Source: Hoplostethus atlanticus (taxonomy: Eukaryota > Chordata > Actinopteri > Trachichthyiformes > Trachichthyidae). Taken from it: a DNA stretch of 64,000 nt. A program made the position numbers and the translations under genes. The notes under the pieces are model-generated. The model saw only the letters and a list, made by a program, of their open reading frames with translations. It was not told where the DNA came from and did no database searches. Of this stretch, positions 36,715-51,343 are shown piece by piece. Position 1 is the stretch's first letter. The number at the start of each line of letters is the position of its first letter. The stretch is from assembly GCA_034670405.1 (NCBI GenBank), contig JAXDDX010000045.1:2516501-2580500 (forward strand). The letters are read 5' to 3'.

Positions 36715-36846
36715 TAATGCTAAATGCCTGTAATGTAATGTAATGTAAGTAATGTAGGCTAATATAATGTAATGTAATATTATGTAATGTAATGTAATGT
36801 AATGTAATGTAATGTAATATTATGTAATGTAATGTAATGTAATGTC
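36715..36846. repeat. (TAATG)n array
   Basis: Repeated TAATG with TAATA variants, beginning after ATGCTAAATGCCTG, which resembles the tail of the LINE 3' end at 23100-23130. The array probably grew from a LINE tail. Confidence 0.85.
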
Positions 36847-36849
36847 ATT

Positions 36850-39800
36850 TTAATAAAATGACACCTGCTCTTATTGATGATTAATAGAACAAAATTAAGA
36901 ACAAATTATGACACTTTTAAAAGCATAGCAGGTAACTGAGGTCTTTATTTGACAACAGCCTGGGACTCTTTATTTCACAATAACAATGAAATTCAGGTAA
37001 AGGTTAAAACAGATAGTGAGCATTTTGGAAATCAATTATTTGTTCAGTGGTTTTAACACATCTTGAATTTTGGTTAGGCGATTAGGTGACTGTACCCCTC
37101 AGAATCAAACATTTAAAGATTTTAAGATTTAAAATGAGACGTTCTGTAGTCCTGGATATTACTCAGTCTGAGGATCATTCATCTTCCATAGCGCCTTTGT
37201 TGGTTTCATTCATTATAGTGATGTCAATTAAAATACTCTTCAACCCCATCAGCACAGAGACAGGCAACTGACAGAGAGACAGACAGGCAGTGTGTACAGA
37301 TGTACCAGAGTAATCTCAAATAATCTCAATCTGGTAATCTCAATCTTGAGACGATTTATCCCAACCTGGCAACCTGGACCGCAGACCAATCCCATTTATT
37401 TCATGGGAGCTTTTCTGTTAGGTCAGCCTCCCAGCTGGCGAGGAGAACGGCCTCCTCAGCATCCTCTGACATCAGACAGCATCCACTGCTAATCTCCTCC
37501 TGCTCTGCTTACAGATGCTCTCTGTATCATTTTACATCAATAAATCATCATCACATTAATTATGAGACATTAGTATAATTATGGCAAACAAACGAGACCA
37601 TCACTGAGAAGACGGGCAGCCTCTTCCGGCCTCGTGGGAAATGTGGTCTTAATTTTGAGAAACCCAAAATGCTCCACGCAGCAACTTTACAATGCTTTCC
37701 TGGCCACATGGACAGTAAAGGAGACTTTTACTGGCTATGATAAAATTAAGGTTGTGGTTATTCAACCTTTAGTGGACCGCTAGAAGTAACTTGTGTCACA
37801 TGTAGCAGCCCCATGCCCCATGCAGTTCAAATGAAGGAAGCATAAAGTCACTAAACAGTGAAAAAAGTCTCATGATGAGCCAGAGAACGGAATCAGATCA
37901 GAGTGACAGTTATTATATTAAATGATCAGGAAAATAAAACTGAGCAGAGAACAGAACAAGTCAACAAGCAGCCAGAACAACAGCGTTTTCAGAAAAACAG
38001 TAATAAGCGTTTGTTGGAAATAAATAAATAGCCTTTGGTACAAATAGAAAGTCAGTTCATTAAGCACCACTCTCCTCCTCCCCTGCTCCCCCTGTCAAAT
38101 ATCAAACTCTATTACATACAATTAGACAGAAGCAATTAGCCGACAGGTTCTGATTTCCTCTCTGGCGATGGCGGCGCGGCGGTGGTTCGCTAGGCCGAGG
38201 CCGTTCCAGGGCTGTCCATTACAGCGAGGTAATTTGCTGGTCGGCTGTAATCACAGCCCAGCCGCCTGCCCATTACCCATCAGCCTCTGGCAGCCTCAGC
38301 ACTTCTCCTCCACAGCGCTGGGAGGAAGGAAAAGGAGGGAAAACACTGGAGGGGTTTGATCGTGTCCTCGATGTGATGAAGCTCTTATCTGATGAAGTTT
38401 GTTTCCTGGAAATCAAAATGGCTACTGTGGTCGTCAAAGACAGAACTGCAGCTGATTGGTCCGGTAGGCTGCTGATGTAGTTTCAACTTTAATTAACCTG
38501 GTAGTCTCAATAATATTAAGAAATAACAACACATAGTAATGATGATGAAATGATGAAATACATATGAGAGGTCACAGCTCAAACAGGCAGAAGTCCAACA
38601 GCAATGAGTTGGATTTCTACCAATCACAAGCAGTCAGTCATTGGGTTAGACCAACGGCTGCTAAAGGCCAGCAGCTCTGACTCGATGAAGTGTTCTCCCT
38701 ATGAAGACTGACAAGCCCGGACATTTCTCTCTTTCTTTTTTGTATGGGAAAGTTTAATGTTGCATCACTCGTTGAACACATGTAAAACATTCCTGGAGAG
38801 CTTCTCTGAAGTGTTCGGGCCTGCATGTCACACTGGCATACACACGATATTATCCTCTAAGCAGCCCTTATTTCAATAATAATACCACACCCCTACGTTG
38901 TGTTTCAGTGGAATTAAGGCATGGAGCTTATAAAGCTTTACATTTTATTATAATTGGTTCTTAGTGGATTTGGAAGAGGTCTTATGTGCATTTTTTCTGA
39001 CAAGCAAGGCAGCATGCCAGAATTAGAAATGTAATTTGATGTGATGTTCCCTCCCAGAAAGCGTTGGGGCTAAAGCTGACTTATCTACTGACTCTGGACC
39101 AGTCCATCGTGTAACTGTGTCAGGGTTAAAGAGGCAGTAGACCCCCAGTCTGCAGTGGTAGATGTTCTCTCTCTGCTGACTGTTGGTTGCTTGTAATGTT
39201 GGTGATCAGGGAAGTTGATCTTTTTGTCCTGTTGGCCTCAGTAAGTCACTCTGGAGGAGCAAAAGGAACGACGCATCTCTTTCATGAAATTCTTGAATCT
39301 TGGATCTTCTTGGCTCTGGATCTGTGTTTAATGAGCGTTGGGTGAGAAAAACACTCTTGTCAGAAAACCTATCAAACATGAAAAGGCTAAACAAAATGAA
39401 GCGGGTGTAGATCAGACTCCGTCTATCTTACATGGTATTTTGATACTGTGAGTGTTTCATTTTAAACCGTCTCTGCAAACCAGATTTCCCTTGCAGGACG
39501 AAGACTGCACCGACGAGCCAACACTGAACTCAGAAACTTTTTGGTTTCTGTATTCATTTCACACGTTAACTGGAGTTGGCCAGATGAAGGGGTGAGAGGA
39601 ACGCTGGTGCTCTCGCCGTCAGGCTGCACTGGATCAAAGTGGGCAGGTTAGAGGTCAGAGTTCACCGCTTTAAAGCTCCCGTAGTTGAATTTTGATCAAA
39701 GCGCTCTTGGAGAAAGGTGACATGTGACAATTAGCCAGCAGGCGGTGTGGCGGCGTAAGAAAGTGTTTAGCAAGCAACTCTGTTCCTGGAGCATATGGCC

Positions 39801-39990
39801 GCCGCCATCTGTGGCGGTCTGAGGCAGACACTTGATGTTCTCTCAACCAATGAGGGAGAATTTTTATTAGCAGACTTTGCAGATCTGTCTTTGTAAATTT
39901 GAACTGGCACAAAACAGTCAAAGAGTTTCACTGTGATGTAGAAGTTTACTTGGCTTGCTGCTGGCAACGCTACTGGTTATCTAAAGGGGT

Positions 39991-40022
<32 letters not shown>

Positions 40023-40080
40023 GTGAAAGACAGACATAACTGATATGAAACACTTTTAAAACTAGGTATGACCTGTGGGT
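36850..40080. other. Intergenic, mostly unique sequence
   Basis: No supported exon. Positions 37480-37580 and 38095-38340 look unique, with ATTA/TAATTA motifs and moderate GC content, and may be regulatory. A (CA)n lies at 39990-40016. Confidence 0.35.
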
Positions 40081-40084
40081 TGGT

Positions 40085-40315
40085 AGACATTCATGTGACT
40101 GATGGGTCCATGGACAATATCTTGTACCGATATTAATATATTATATCTTTAAATGTGACTTTTTACTTGGCAAAGAATTTCCCAAAAATTCCAAGTTTTC
40201 AGCGTTTCCTCCAGAGTTTCTTCTCATCAGGATGAATAGCCTCAGAAGCATCTAGACCATCATGGACACTAAAACTGAAACAAGACTGATAAAACTCTTA
40301 GTGTCAGCAGCTCAT
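40085..40315. repeat. Dispersed repeat family X, copy 2 (no insertion)
   Basis: Matches the family-X copy at 19860-20051/21479-21550 through TATCTTTAAA, CAGCGTTTCCTCCAGAGTTT, AGCATCTAGACCATCATGG and CACTAAAACTGAAA. It runs straight through the place where copy 1 is interrupted by the hAT-type element. Confidence 0.6.
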
Positions 40316-40349
40316 TAAAGCAGGGTGACCCCCCCCCCCCACCTATTCA

Positions 40350-43015
40350 CTGGTAGGGAGACACTACTGACTTTACATGCTACTGATACCAAGGAATCTA
40401 CTGCTGAGGGTCTGATCCCTCTGGATCCCTTCTTCCTTAAACTCTCTGCCCCTTTGATCCTGGATTGCGTACCTCATATTTTTTTAGCCTAACAGTAATT
40501 TCTGTGTCGATTTGATTCGTATACATGATGCTGTAATGTACATGGTTATTCTGACAACTCTGTATTGTTATGCTACTTCTGTATAAGTGGCTGTTGAAAC
40601 TGCACGACGCCTTCAGGGCCCTGCAGGAAACCCTTGCTAAATGCTGAAAGGCCTAAACACAAGCTGCTCTCAGAACTAAAAACACAGACGGATCTCTAGA
40701 CTTGCACATTAGATGGCTCTCCTGTTGAGAGTCCCTCATTACACACATTTGGCATCTGGATCGATGACAGAAATGAGACCTACTTTCGTTGTCTTGCAGG
40801 AAGAGGGGAGCAGAGTCCACCCTCCTCTCAGTTATGGATTATGGAAATATTATTTACTGTCCAGCACTCAGACTTATAACAGGTGATAATTACAGCCATC
40901 ACCATTGTGTCTGTCTCTGTCTGTGAGAAGAGATGACCTCTGCTATCGATCTAATATCATGTTGTCAACTCTGACCTGGGAAAGGCTTCAGATCCTGAAA
41001 CTACATGTCCTGGTTTTAAATCTCACCATGATTGAATGTAATTGTTTTTGATCAGTATTTATGTACTTTTTGTGACTCGTCTCAATGGGACTCCAAGGGG
41101 AAATAAAGGTTGAATTAAAGGAAATGACTGGCTGTATGTTGACTCAGAGCAGTAAAACATGTATTTACAATATAATGGAGCTGATTAGTTCTTAAAGACG
41201 GTGATCTGATTTTAACTGACATCCTGGCAGAAGGCGTCTGAAGCTTAAATAAACTGGATTAGACCACTTTGGGTTTTGATTTCTATCTCTCTGACAGGCC
41301 AGTACACAGGGTTCCCACTGTGGTCATGATAGAAAATCCATGACTTTTTAATAACTTTCCATGATAAGTAGAGTTCTTCCTGGTTTGTTCGTATTGTTTT
41401 CCAGTCTGGTTTCCACTCCAGTTGGGCTGAAAATCATCTGTGTCTATTTCCATAGCCGGGGAAAATCAGGGAAATTATTTGGTATCACATGATGTGGTAG
41501 CAGATGACAGAGGCAAGGGACTTTAACCTCTCTACTTTCACCTGCTGTACATGTGTGACATGAAACATATTTAAATACGGTAACGTTTCAATGTGACCTT
41601 TAGGTAATCTTCCCCCCAAGGACGAAGAGCAGACTGCTCCTTCATCCCTCCAACAAGCAGAACATAAAGTGCTGATTGCTTTATTCTGTCAGAAATACTG
41701 AATAACAATACAGAGCCTCACCTAGCGCCTGAACGCCACGCAGGGGACTGCTTTGAATATTCAAAGTAGTCAAGAAGCACCTGAATGAAAGACACACAGC
41801 TCACATACTTTTATTAAGTTATCTTTACATTCAGATACAACTACTGCAAAACTATAAAGTAAAACAAGACAAAGAAATAATTACAGCTCTTATAGCTATA
41901 GCAATCCTATAATATACTTTAGAAGGATACTATACAAATAATTAATAATAATTCCCTATATAGGAATATTATAGTGATATAGTGATAGGAGAAAAATCCC
42001 ACAAAGTACAATAAAGTCAGTATAAACTCAATATGGAACCACAGTTACACTATAGGTCCCTATAGTAATATTATAGGAATATAATAGTGAACGTTTTTGA
42101 GGCAAGCTGTATCTAGCAAGAATAAAAAACATTTTCAGACAGAAAACATAGACAATATTATGGGTTTGAACAGAGATGCTGTACTACTATATAAACATAA
42201 TAGATACATGTACATTTATGATATGTGTGCTGGTATATATTCAATTCTGGCTGTTGTGTCTTTTAATAAATGAAGTGATATGAGAAGTGCTTTTATTTCG
42301 AGTAGAGAACTGAGGAGCTTCCTGCCTCCATGGAGGAATTAGAATACGTGATGACGGTATACGTAATAGATTACTGCTGCGTTCAACAACTGTCGGAAAT
42401 ATTACAATTTCGACTTAAGCGCACATGAACGACACAACATCAAGCAGAGACAACTCATAAGAATCTTTGTATTATAGATGATGTGATGTTTAGGAGGCGG
42501 AGAACATGGAAGCCATGTCAAAAACCGATGGACAAAATAATGCATTTTATTATTGTATGTTATTTTTGCCATTGAATGCAAATAACTAGTATAGTTGGAT
42601 GTATCTATTTTCACTCTTAAAGTTTTAGTTGTCACACATTTTTTTAATCCATTTAATAAAATGTATCAATAACATGCGTCATTTCAATCACAAGCTGCTC
42701 TTCGCAGTCTTATTACTTGTATATATGTAAACATGTCATCCATCCGCTGTACATCCTGGTTCTATGTCATCTAGTATTGTAGTATTTAGTATTTAGGCCT
42801 TTGTATTTTATCTATCTGTCTATCTATCTATATCTATCTATCTATTTTGAGCGATAAGATGGTTGTTAGTGACATCCTCCAACTGATCATAATCAAAACC
42901 AACTGATCAAAATCATAAACTTCCTCCTCGTCATCCTGCCATCAACATCCAAAAAAGACACTTTTGATACAACATCCAGTGTGTTGTTATTTCCCATCAT
43001 CGCATTTACCAATAA
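40350..43015. other. Intergenic upstream of cerk, nothing recognised
   Basis: No supported exon. A poly-C run lies just before it at 40327-40341, and a (TCTA)n tract at 42806-42846. Segment 41740-42660 is AT-rich with TTTATT/AATAAA motifs on both strands, but no reading frame suggests a neighbouring gene's 3' end. Confidence 0.35.
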
Positions 43016-43019
43016 CTAA

Positions 43020-43256
43020 TATTCAGGACCTTTTTTAAGGGCGACAGCAGTACGACCCTTCGGGGAGCACCTGAAGGCAGCATAAGCCCGGCCCACATCC
43101 TGAATGAAGAAACCGCTATCCAGAATAGCGGAACAGAGACGACCCCGCTAGTATTGTTCTTGTCTTTTTGGGGTCGGTGTGCCCGGTAAGGCCGAGGACC
43201 GATGCCCAGAGCCGGGTAAGCTGTTGCCCGTATCCCGGCTCCGTCTGGCCGCAGCT
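43020..43256 (+). promoter_or_regulatory. Putative cerk promoter and 5' UTR
   Basis: GC content and CpG frequency rise in this segment compared with the AT-rich flank, directly before the first in-frame ATG of cerk. No TATA box is obvious. Transcription start is not determined. Confidence 0.4.
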
Positions 43257-46200
43257 ATGGACAAACAAGGGAAGCTGCTGTCTTCGGAACTGCTGCTGAA
43301 AGCCTCAGTGGTGGAGGTCGGACTGAGCCTGAACCCGGCGCTGCTGACATGGAGGGAGCTGAAGAAGAAACGGGCTTCTGGGGGCTTTTACCATCCTAAC
43401 ACCCTCAGTAAGTGTCATTTACCGTCCTAACACACTCACTAAGGGTCTTTTACCATCCTAACACCCTCAGTAAGTGTCTTTTACCATCCTAACATCCTCA
43501 GTAAGTGTCTTTTACCATGATAACACCCTCAGTAAGGGACTTTTACCATCCTAACACACTCACTAAGGGTATTTTACCATCCTAACACACTCACTAAGGG
43601 TGTTTTACCACGATAACACACTCACAAAGGGTCTTTTACCATCCTAACACACTCACTAAGGGTGTTTTACCACAATAACACACTCACAAAGGGTCTTTTA
43701 CCATCCTAACACACTCACTAAGGGTATTTTACCATCCTAACACTCACTAAGGTTATTTTTACAATCCTAATATCCTCAGTAAGTGTCTTTTACCATCCTA
43801 ACATCCTCAGTAAGTGTGTTTTACCATCCTAACATCCTCAGTAAGTGTTTTACCATCCTAACATCCTCAGTAAGTGTCTTTTACCATTGTAAGACACTCA
43901 GTAAGTGTCTTTTACCATCCTAACACCCTCACTAAGGGTCTTTTACCATCCTAATCCTAAGGGTGAGTGACAAAAGTCTTGAATCATATTATCTAAATTC
44001 AAGGCCTTAAATTTACATTTGACATTTACATCATGATGACAATCATGCTCATTTGTATAGCAGTTTTTAACAGAGTTTCTAAAGTGCTTTAACAGTCAAA
44101 TAAAAGCAGTCATCACACCCCTAAAACAAAATGAAACAAGATAAAGGGTAAGAATAGAGGGTCAAAATAATAAAGTAAGATAAAACTTTATTGATCCTGT
44201 GGGGAAACGGGGTTGTTGGGTTGACTAGTAACATGATACAGCAAAGAACCTAGAATACAAATATGAGCAGAGCACATGGGGTTATATAACTATACAGATT
44301 GTTCCAGAAATGCACCATAACAGCAGAATGTATAAGAGAAGATGACAAAAATAATATTAAAACAACATGGTGACAGAAATCACAATGATTTAAAAATACT
44401 ATTTTGCCAGCCTGGTCCCTCTGCCGGGTCCTTCCAAAACCCAGCTGAGGCTCCTGTCACAGTGGGGGGTAATCAGTCAGTGGGTGGGCAGGTTGGGCTT
44501 CAGTGCCTTGCTCAAGAACACTTCAGCAGTGGACAGAAGCTGTAATCGTCTGGTTATGAGACAGGCAGTCTAACCACTGGGCCAACCTGTCGCCTGACCT
44601 AAGGAGGCTTAAGGGACTTAACCTTCAAACAGAGTTGAGCAGCTATCAGACACGTAGTGATTCCTTGGTATCATTACCGTAAACCAATGAGACCATGGTG
44701 GAGACGACTGGTAGCCTCTATCTCACATGAGTGGTATTGTTCTGGTGTTTCTCCAATTTCCCAGAGGCTGCCAGGCTTCCTGTGATGGTCTTGGTTTCTG
44801 GTAATTATACTAATTAATGTGGTGATGATTTATTGATGGTAAAATTAGACATGTTGCCCCTTTAATTCAGGCTGACAGTCGGCCAACTTGTGTCGGCAGT
44901 TTGACTGTACACTCACATCAGCCCTGTTACAATAATCACATCATTATTCAAATCATCTAAGGTCATGACCCAACGTAACTACCCCCCCCCCCCCCACCCC
45001 CCTACGAAGTAGCCTGGTTAGCCAGTCTTATGTGTTGAACTCGTTAATTTAGGTTGACAGCCGGTCAGCTTCTCTTGACCGCTGGACTGCACCAGCACTA
45101 CAGACCTGATAAGAATAATTAGAAAAGCAAACAGGGACGGTGTTTGTACTAAATACTCAGACCTCCCAGGATTCCACGATCGCAGAATGCTTCGCGGAAA
45201 ACTGGTTGGACCACGGAAAAATGGCATTTTTGTAATTTCTTAAGTTAAATATAACATATTGTATGATGAAAATGTTTGGTAATATATGGAAATAATGTAG
45301 CAAACGTTTTATAAAGGCACGTCTGGCAGATAACGCTCCTTAACTGTGATATTATTCCATCTGTTGTGGATTATTGCGTAATTAGACCACCGGAAGTTGG
45401 CCAAACACAAAACAGACAGAGGACCAGAGCAACCACTGTCAGTGAAAAAATATGTCCACAGAATATTGCAGAAATTGCAATTTTACAGCTGCAGAATTTT
45501 AGATTTTTTACCACAGAGTCTCGGGGAGCCTGAATACTGTAGCTGATCTGGGATCTGTAGGGAGGACAACCCTGTAAAGATGATGAACCACAGAAGTGGT
45601 GAAGAAGTCAAACAGCCTTTTTTGTGACATGGCTTAGTAAAGATAAAGCCCTACCGTTAGAAAGCAAGGGAAGCTGCTCCACATGATTATAGCTACAATG
45701 AAAATCCCCATAATGGCATATTAATCACTATTATTACTTTAAATAATTTGACAAACAAAATCATTGCACTTGTGGTGTCTTGTATCTTGATATATATCTT
45801 CTATGTTTCCACTATGGCATCATTCTACTCAAGCACAGTGCCTTGGCCTGATGAATAGTAGCCAGCAGACCTGGGGGAGAGCGATATCAGTAGCAGCACA
45901 GTTGGAGAAGATGAACCTGTATAGCCTGAGGGTCACCTCCTTCTCAGTCCAATATCAGTAGATAAATTCAGGTTGAGGCTGAACATGGCTGGTTGGTGAC
46001 TAAAAGCTGAGAGGTCAGTGCTTTGTTAATTTATGACCCAGAGTGGGATCATTAACACAGATTATATTTCACACAGCGGATTCCCTTTTGTCCCTCTGGC
46101 TTTACTCTTGAAGAGATCCAGACCTTCAGATGTTTGGTTGGCTGGCTGGCAGGCAGGTAGATTGTTTGGTTGGTTGGTAGGTAGATTGATTGGTTGGTAG

Positions 46201-49200
46201 GTAGGTAGATTATTTGGTTGGTTGGTAGGTAGATTGATTGGTTGGTAGGTAGATTGTTTGGTTGGTTGGTTGGTTGGTAGGTAGATTGATTGGTTGGTAG
46301 GTAGATTGTTTGGTTGGTTGGTAGGTAGATTGATTGGTTGGTAGGTAGATTGATTGGTTGGTAGGTAGTTTGATTGGTTGGTAGGTAGATTGTTTGGTTG
46401 GTTGGTAGGTAGATTGATTGGTTGGTAGGTAGATTGTTTGTCAGTTGGGGTCGGGGTGTTGTCAGTAACATATGGAAGCCTCCCATTGTTATCTCAATAT
46501 ATTGACTTAAGAACAGGCTGAAAATAGCATAACATGTTAGCTGTTAGCTTAGTTAGCTCGCTCACAATTCTTTTTCACCCGTTGGTAAATAAAAGAAAAT
46601 TGGTAGAACTTTGGACACTGGCGATTTTATTTTACCTATTGTTAAGTCAATATATTGAGAAAATAATATTAGGCAGAATTTAGAAAAGTGAGAATCAAGT
46701 GCCCCATCTTGTATCCAGACTGAAAAACACATTTTCCAGAGCAGCCCAGTCGCTTTGTCTGCTTTGCTGCTGACCAGTTTTTGTCTGCTGGGACTAAAAC
46801 TGAGTTATGGCACAATGAGACAAGTAGGATCCGGTTTTAGTTTTTAGAAAAGCCAAAATCACATGAGGAACAAGAAGTTTTCTCTGGACAGATTGTAGGG
46901 AATTTGGTTTGCGATATTAGATTTTGGAGTTTATTATAGGGCAGTTGGGCAGGAAGGAATATTATGTTTGGGAGATTTCCAACCGTCCACCACAGTAAGG
47001 CGCCGCCTACTGGCAGGGGACGACATGGCATTATGCACTCTGGGACATCATATTCACATTATGGCGATAATAACATATATCAAAACATTGCTGACTGTGG
47101 TTTGGAGGTTGTCGTCTATGGAGGTTGCTTTTTGGAGGTGAGTTTTGTGAATCCCCCAGCTGCTTTGTGTCCTGCCCTGCACGATCACTGAAAGAATAGA
47201 GGAAGAAGAAAACAGAGCAGATGCCACAAAGAAACAACAGCCTCTTATGAAATATCTCACAGCAGAAAGACAGACAAGTCAGTTGGCCACCAGAAACCAA
47301 ATGCATGAAGAAGTTCATGAAATAAAATGAAACAGGTTCAGATTAAAAGACGGTTCAGTTTATCAAATCAGAGTTAAGATGGGTTGATAGACTTTGTACA
47401 AAACCTTGAAATGGATGGCAGCATAAAGGCATCAAAGTTCCAACGAGTGACTCGTTTCATGTTCGATAAAGACTTGACCCTGACCCAACGATGAACACAT
47501 GATCTCAGGTTCATTCTCACCTGGTGGTGCTGCTGAATATTTTATGGTTGACCCATTTCCTTGATGACTAAGCTACTGTCTCAAATTTGTCTCCATAGTA
47601 ACGTGACACAAGGATCCTGGTTCGCTGTCTGGAAGGAAACATCCTGTTAATAGGTCATTGTATGAACTTGGCAGTAAAAAGGTTATTCACTCAGGCAGGT
47701 CTGAGACGAAGATCCAGCCAACTGTAGAAATTACATTTCACCTTTTATATTTTAGGCATCAAGCTACCCAGAGCGCAACATTAGAACAAGATTAAATTCT
47801 TAGCTCAGCAATATTACAAGTATTCCACAGTAAAAAGTGCCCGGTCAGAGCTGCAGCTCCCTGACAGTAGATGGAACAAAACCTTCTTCTGACCCTCGAA
47901 GGATAACGTGTTAGTGTAGGTAACCAGATGAGAGAAAGAGAAAAGGAGTTTAGAGCAGTAATCATCTCGGCGGACGTAAGGGAAACAGGACTTTCAGATA
48001 TAATCATCTTTTTTTCTCGTTCTCTGGGGCCTTCGGGTGAAATGGATTTCACACATTTTTTAAGATTTTTCATTTCTTTTCTCTGGCTGAAATAAATTAC
48101 GTGACACAAGATCTCATATTACACGCCACTTTTCTTGATCATATGTTCAAAGAAACAACGTTTATTACGCTTTACTGGAAAAATGGTCAGCGACCTAAAA
48201 AAATGTGATTTGACTTTTCATGTGAGGAACTGCAGACAATCAAATGAATTCTAGAAAGAATATCCTGCTGTCCAGCACCATGTGGTAGGTAGATGGGAGT
48301 TGAACCCCCAACCCTGGCAGCATTAGTGCCTTGCTCTACCCCCTGATACACAGGGCGTTGAACCCCCAAACCTGGCAGGCCAGTCCCCTGAAGGTTAGGT
48401 TGAAGGTGTTTGGTTTCTTGGTGATGTTCTACAGTAACTCTGGTTCTCCTCCAGGTTCCAGGTCTGGTTCTGGTCTGGTCCAGGTCTGGTCTGGTTCTGC
48501 TTCTGTTCCTCTTCCACCCCGTTTCAGGAGGCCTGCACTCATAATGATAATGTCAGCTTTGAATTCCAGTAAGACAAATAAAAAAAACTGTGATCTGCTG
48601 TCAAACCAATGTGATGACTTGGTGCCACGTTTAGGCATTTGGCCTTATTAACCGTCTCCTCTACAGCAGTGACCACATGTTCAGTTTGAAAGATGGAGTG
48701 ACTTTGTGCAGCACGGTGTTCTCCCCTGACCGATTTGCTGTATTATGTCTGTCTGACCCACATTGTTAGAGTGGCTGTGTTGCCTTTGGGCCTCCGCCGG
48801 TGTTGGTTGTTTCTCATCACAAGCAACTGCACAACAAATGGCTGTTCAGTCCACTGTCATGAATATGCCTTTACACCCTCGCCTGAACTCCTTTGTATGT
48901 TGCCAACAAAGAGTATAATCCCTTGTGTTGCATGGCATGATACTTAAATTAGACCTCATGCCACCAGAACCGTCCATCCTTATTGTGGTAGTTCACTAAA
49001 CCATCACATATTTAAGGTGCAGTTGATCCGTCTTGTGGATCATGGAGTTCCCAGCCCTCAGTCTTTGTATATCAGCAGGACCTTTTTCTGTGTTCATGAA
49101 AATTGATCCATACCCTCCTGTTACTGTTCCCCTCGCTGCTTGGTATTGTGTGGTGTTCTCAAGGCATTGTAACCCCCCCCCGCCCCCCAGGGGTCGGTGT

Positions 49201-50041
49201 TATGTAAGCTAGTGGTTCATCTCAGTGACTCATCTGAGCATGTACAGGCAAAGGTTGTATCCTATTAAAATGAATACCAGGGAAAACGAATGCAAGCAAT
49301 ATGAAGCTATAAATATTGATTCACTTGTATAATAGTATGCACACACACACACACACACGCACACAGGCACACTTGATAGCTGTGAGGTTAGAGCATCCCG
49401 GTTTGAATCAGACCAGCTTGGTAAATCTGGCCGGGGAATGTGAGTTTCCCGTCCCTCAGTAACTGATATCACTTATGTGCCCTTGAGCAAGGCAGTTACA
49501 CCTCAGCTTCAGAAGAGCTGATGAGATGTTGGGAAGCTGCCTGGTCTGAATGTGAACCTATTATGGTTCGACTGATAGTTTGATACTGATATTTTTAATA
49601 CTTTGTGCCGATATACAAGATCTTTAAACTTCCAAGAATTCATTGTTTCCACCAGAATAATTCCTCATAACTGCTAATAAACTAAATAAACTACTACTGC
49701 TGCTACTACTACTACTAAAACTCTCCACTGAAACCAGGATGATAATAATGATGATACTATTACTGCTGCTGCTACTACTTCTACTACTACTACTACTACT
49801 ACCATTACTACTACTACTAAAACTCCCCACTGAAACCAGGATGATAATAATGATGATACTATTACTGCTGCTGCTACTACTACTACTCCTAAAAGTAATA
49901 CTACTACCACTGCCACTACTACTACTACTACTACTGCTGCTGCTACTACTACTAAAACTAATACTACTACCACTTCCACTACTACTACTACTACTACTGC
50001 TACTACTACTACTACTACTAAAACTAATACTACTACCACTT

Positions 50042-50077
<36 letters not shown>

Positions 50078-51308
50078 AAACAACTACTACCACTACTACT
50101 ACTACTACTACTACTAAAACAACTACTACTACTACCACTACTACTACTACTACTACTACCATTACTACTACTACTACTAAAACTCCCCACTGAAACCAGG
50201 ATGATAATAATGATGATACTATTACTGCTGCTGCTGCTACTACTACTACTAAATCAAATCAAATCAAATCACATTTATTTGTATAGCCCTTAATCACCGT
50301 TCCAGTCTCTAAGGGCTTCACAGTGCCCAACATGTGAAAATAATAAATGGTTAGTACACGACATCCCCCAGCCTTAGACCCTCACAGAGGACAAGGAAAA
50401 ACTCCCACAAACCCTCACTGGGAAAATTGGGAGAAACCTTGGGAGGGGCTACTCAGAGAGGGATCCCCCTACCAGGACGGTTGGGCATGCAATAGATGCC
50501 GAGTTTGGGCAAGCAGCGTATACACAATATATGAAAGTTTATTTTGGTGGGACATCCAGATCTGATGGGGCGGCATCACAGCAACGGCAACTCAGTCAGC
50601 GTCATCATAGGACTAGGGGACCATGCAGGCGCCAACACTGCCCAGATAGGAGAACGCAACGTCCGCTCAGTCAGCATCGTCCTAGGAGGGGGGACCAACC
50701 AGACGCCAACTCTGCCGGGCTGCGGCCTGGAACAGATAGGAGACTCACCCACACACACCCATACACACACTCTCACTCACACAGACATGACCAGCGTCAG
50801 TGGACAGGAGCAGGTAGACCAGGAGAATAGGACATGTAGGCAGGATGCTAGTATCCATCGGCAGGACCCTGATCTAGGATGAGCTAACTGGTCTAGCCTT
50901 ACTCTGAGAAGAGACTGAGCCACTCCCTCAAGGCTGGTCAAATGACAGAGAGAATAAATGGGTTTTTAGCCTTGACTTAAAGACTTCGATAGAGCCTGCC
51001 TCTGGCTGGCTACGCTGGCTACCTGTCTATCCCAGCAGTCAAAGTCCTGAGATCTGAGGGCGCGTGGCGGTTTATAAGGTTTAATCAAATCGGATAAATA
51101 GGACGGTGCCATCCCATGTAATGATTTATATGTAAGTAAAAGCACCTTAAAGTCACACCTGGCCTGAATTGGTAGCCAGTGTAATGAGGACAGGATGGGA
51201 GTTATATGGTCGAATTTCCTAGTTTTGGTCAGGATTCTGGCAGCAGCATTCTGGACCAGTTGTAGTTTTTTTTTTAGTTTTTACTACTACTACTACTACT
51301 ACTACTAC

Positions 51309-51343
<35 letters not shown>

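Noticed and set aside
41740-42660. Possible 3' end of a minus-strand neighbour gene upstream of cerk
   Set aside because: Only AT-rich motifs support it; no coding exon or splice pattern was found.
46052-46486. Frame with repeated [11 protein letters not shown]-like units on the minus strand
   Set aside because: Produced by a minisatellite; lies inside cerk intron 1 and has no exon features.
49624-50293. Poly-Ser, poly-Val and poly-Leu frames up to about 190 residues
   Set aside because: Translation of an (ACT)n array in several frames at once; not a gene.
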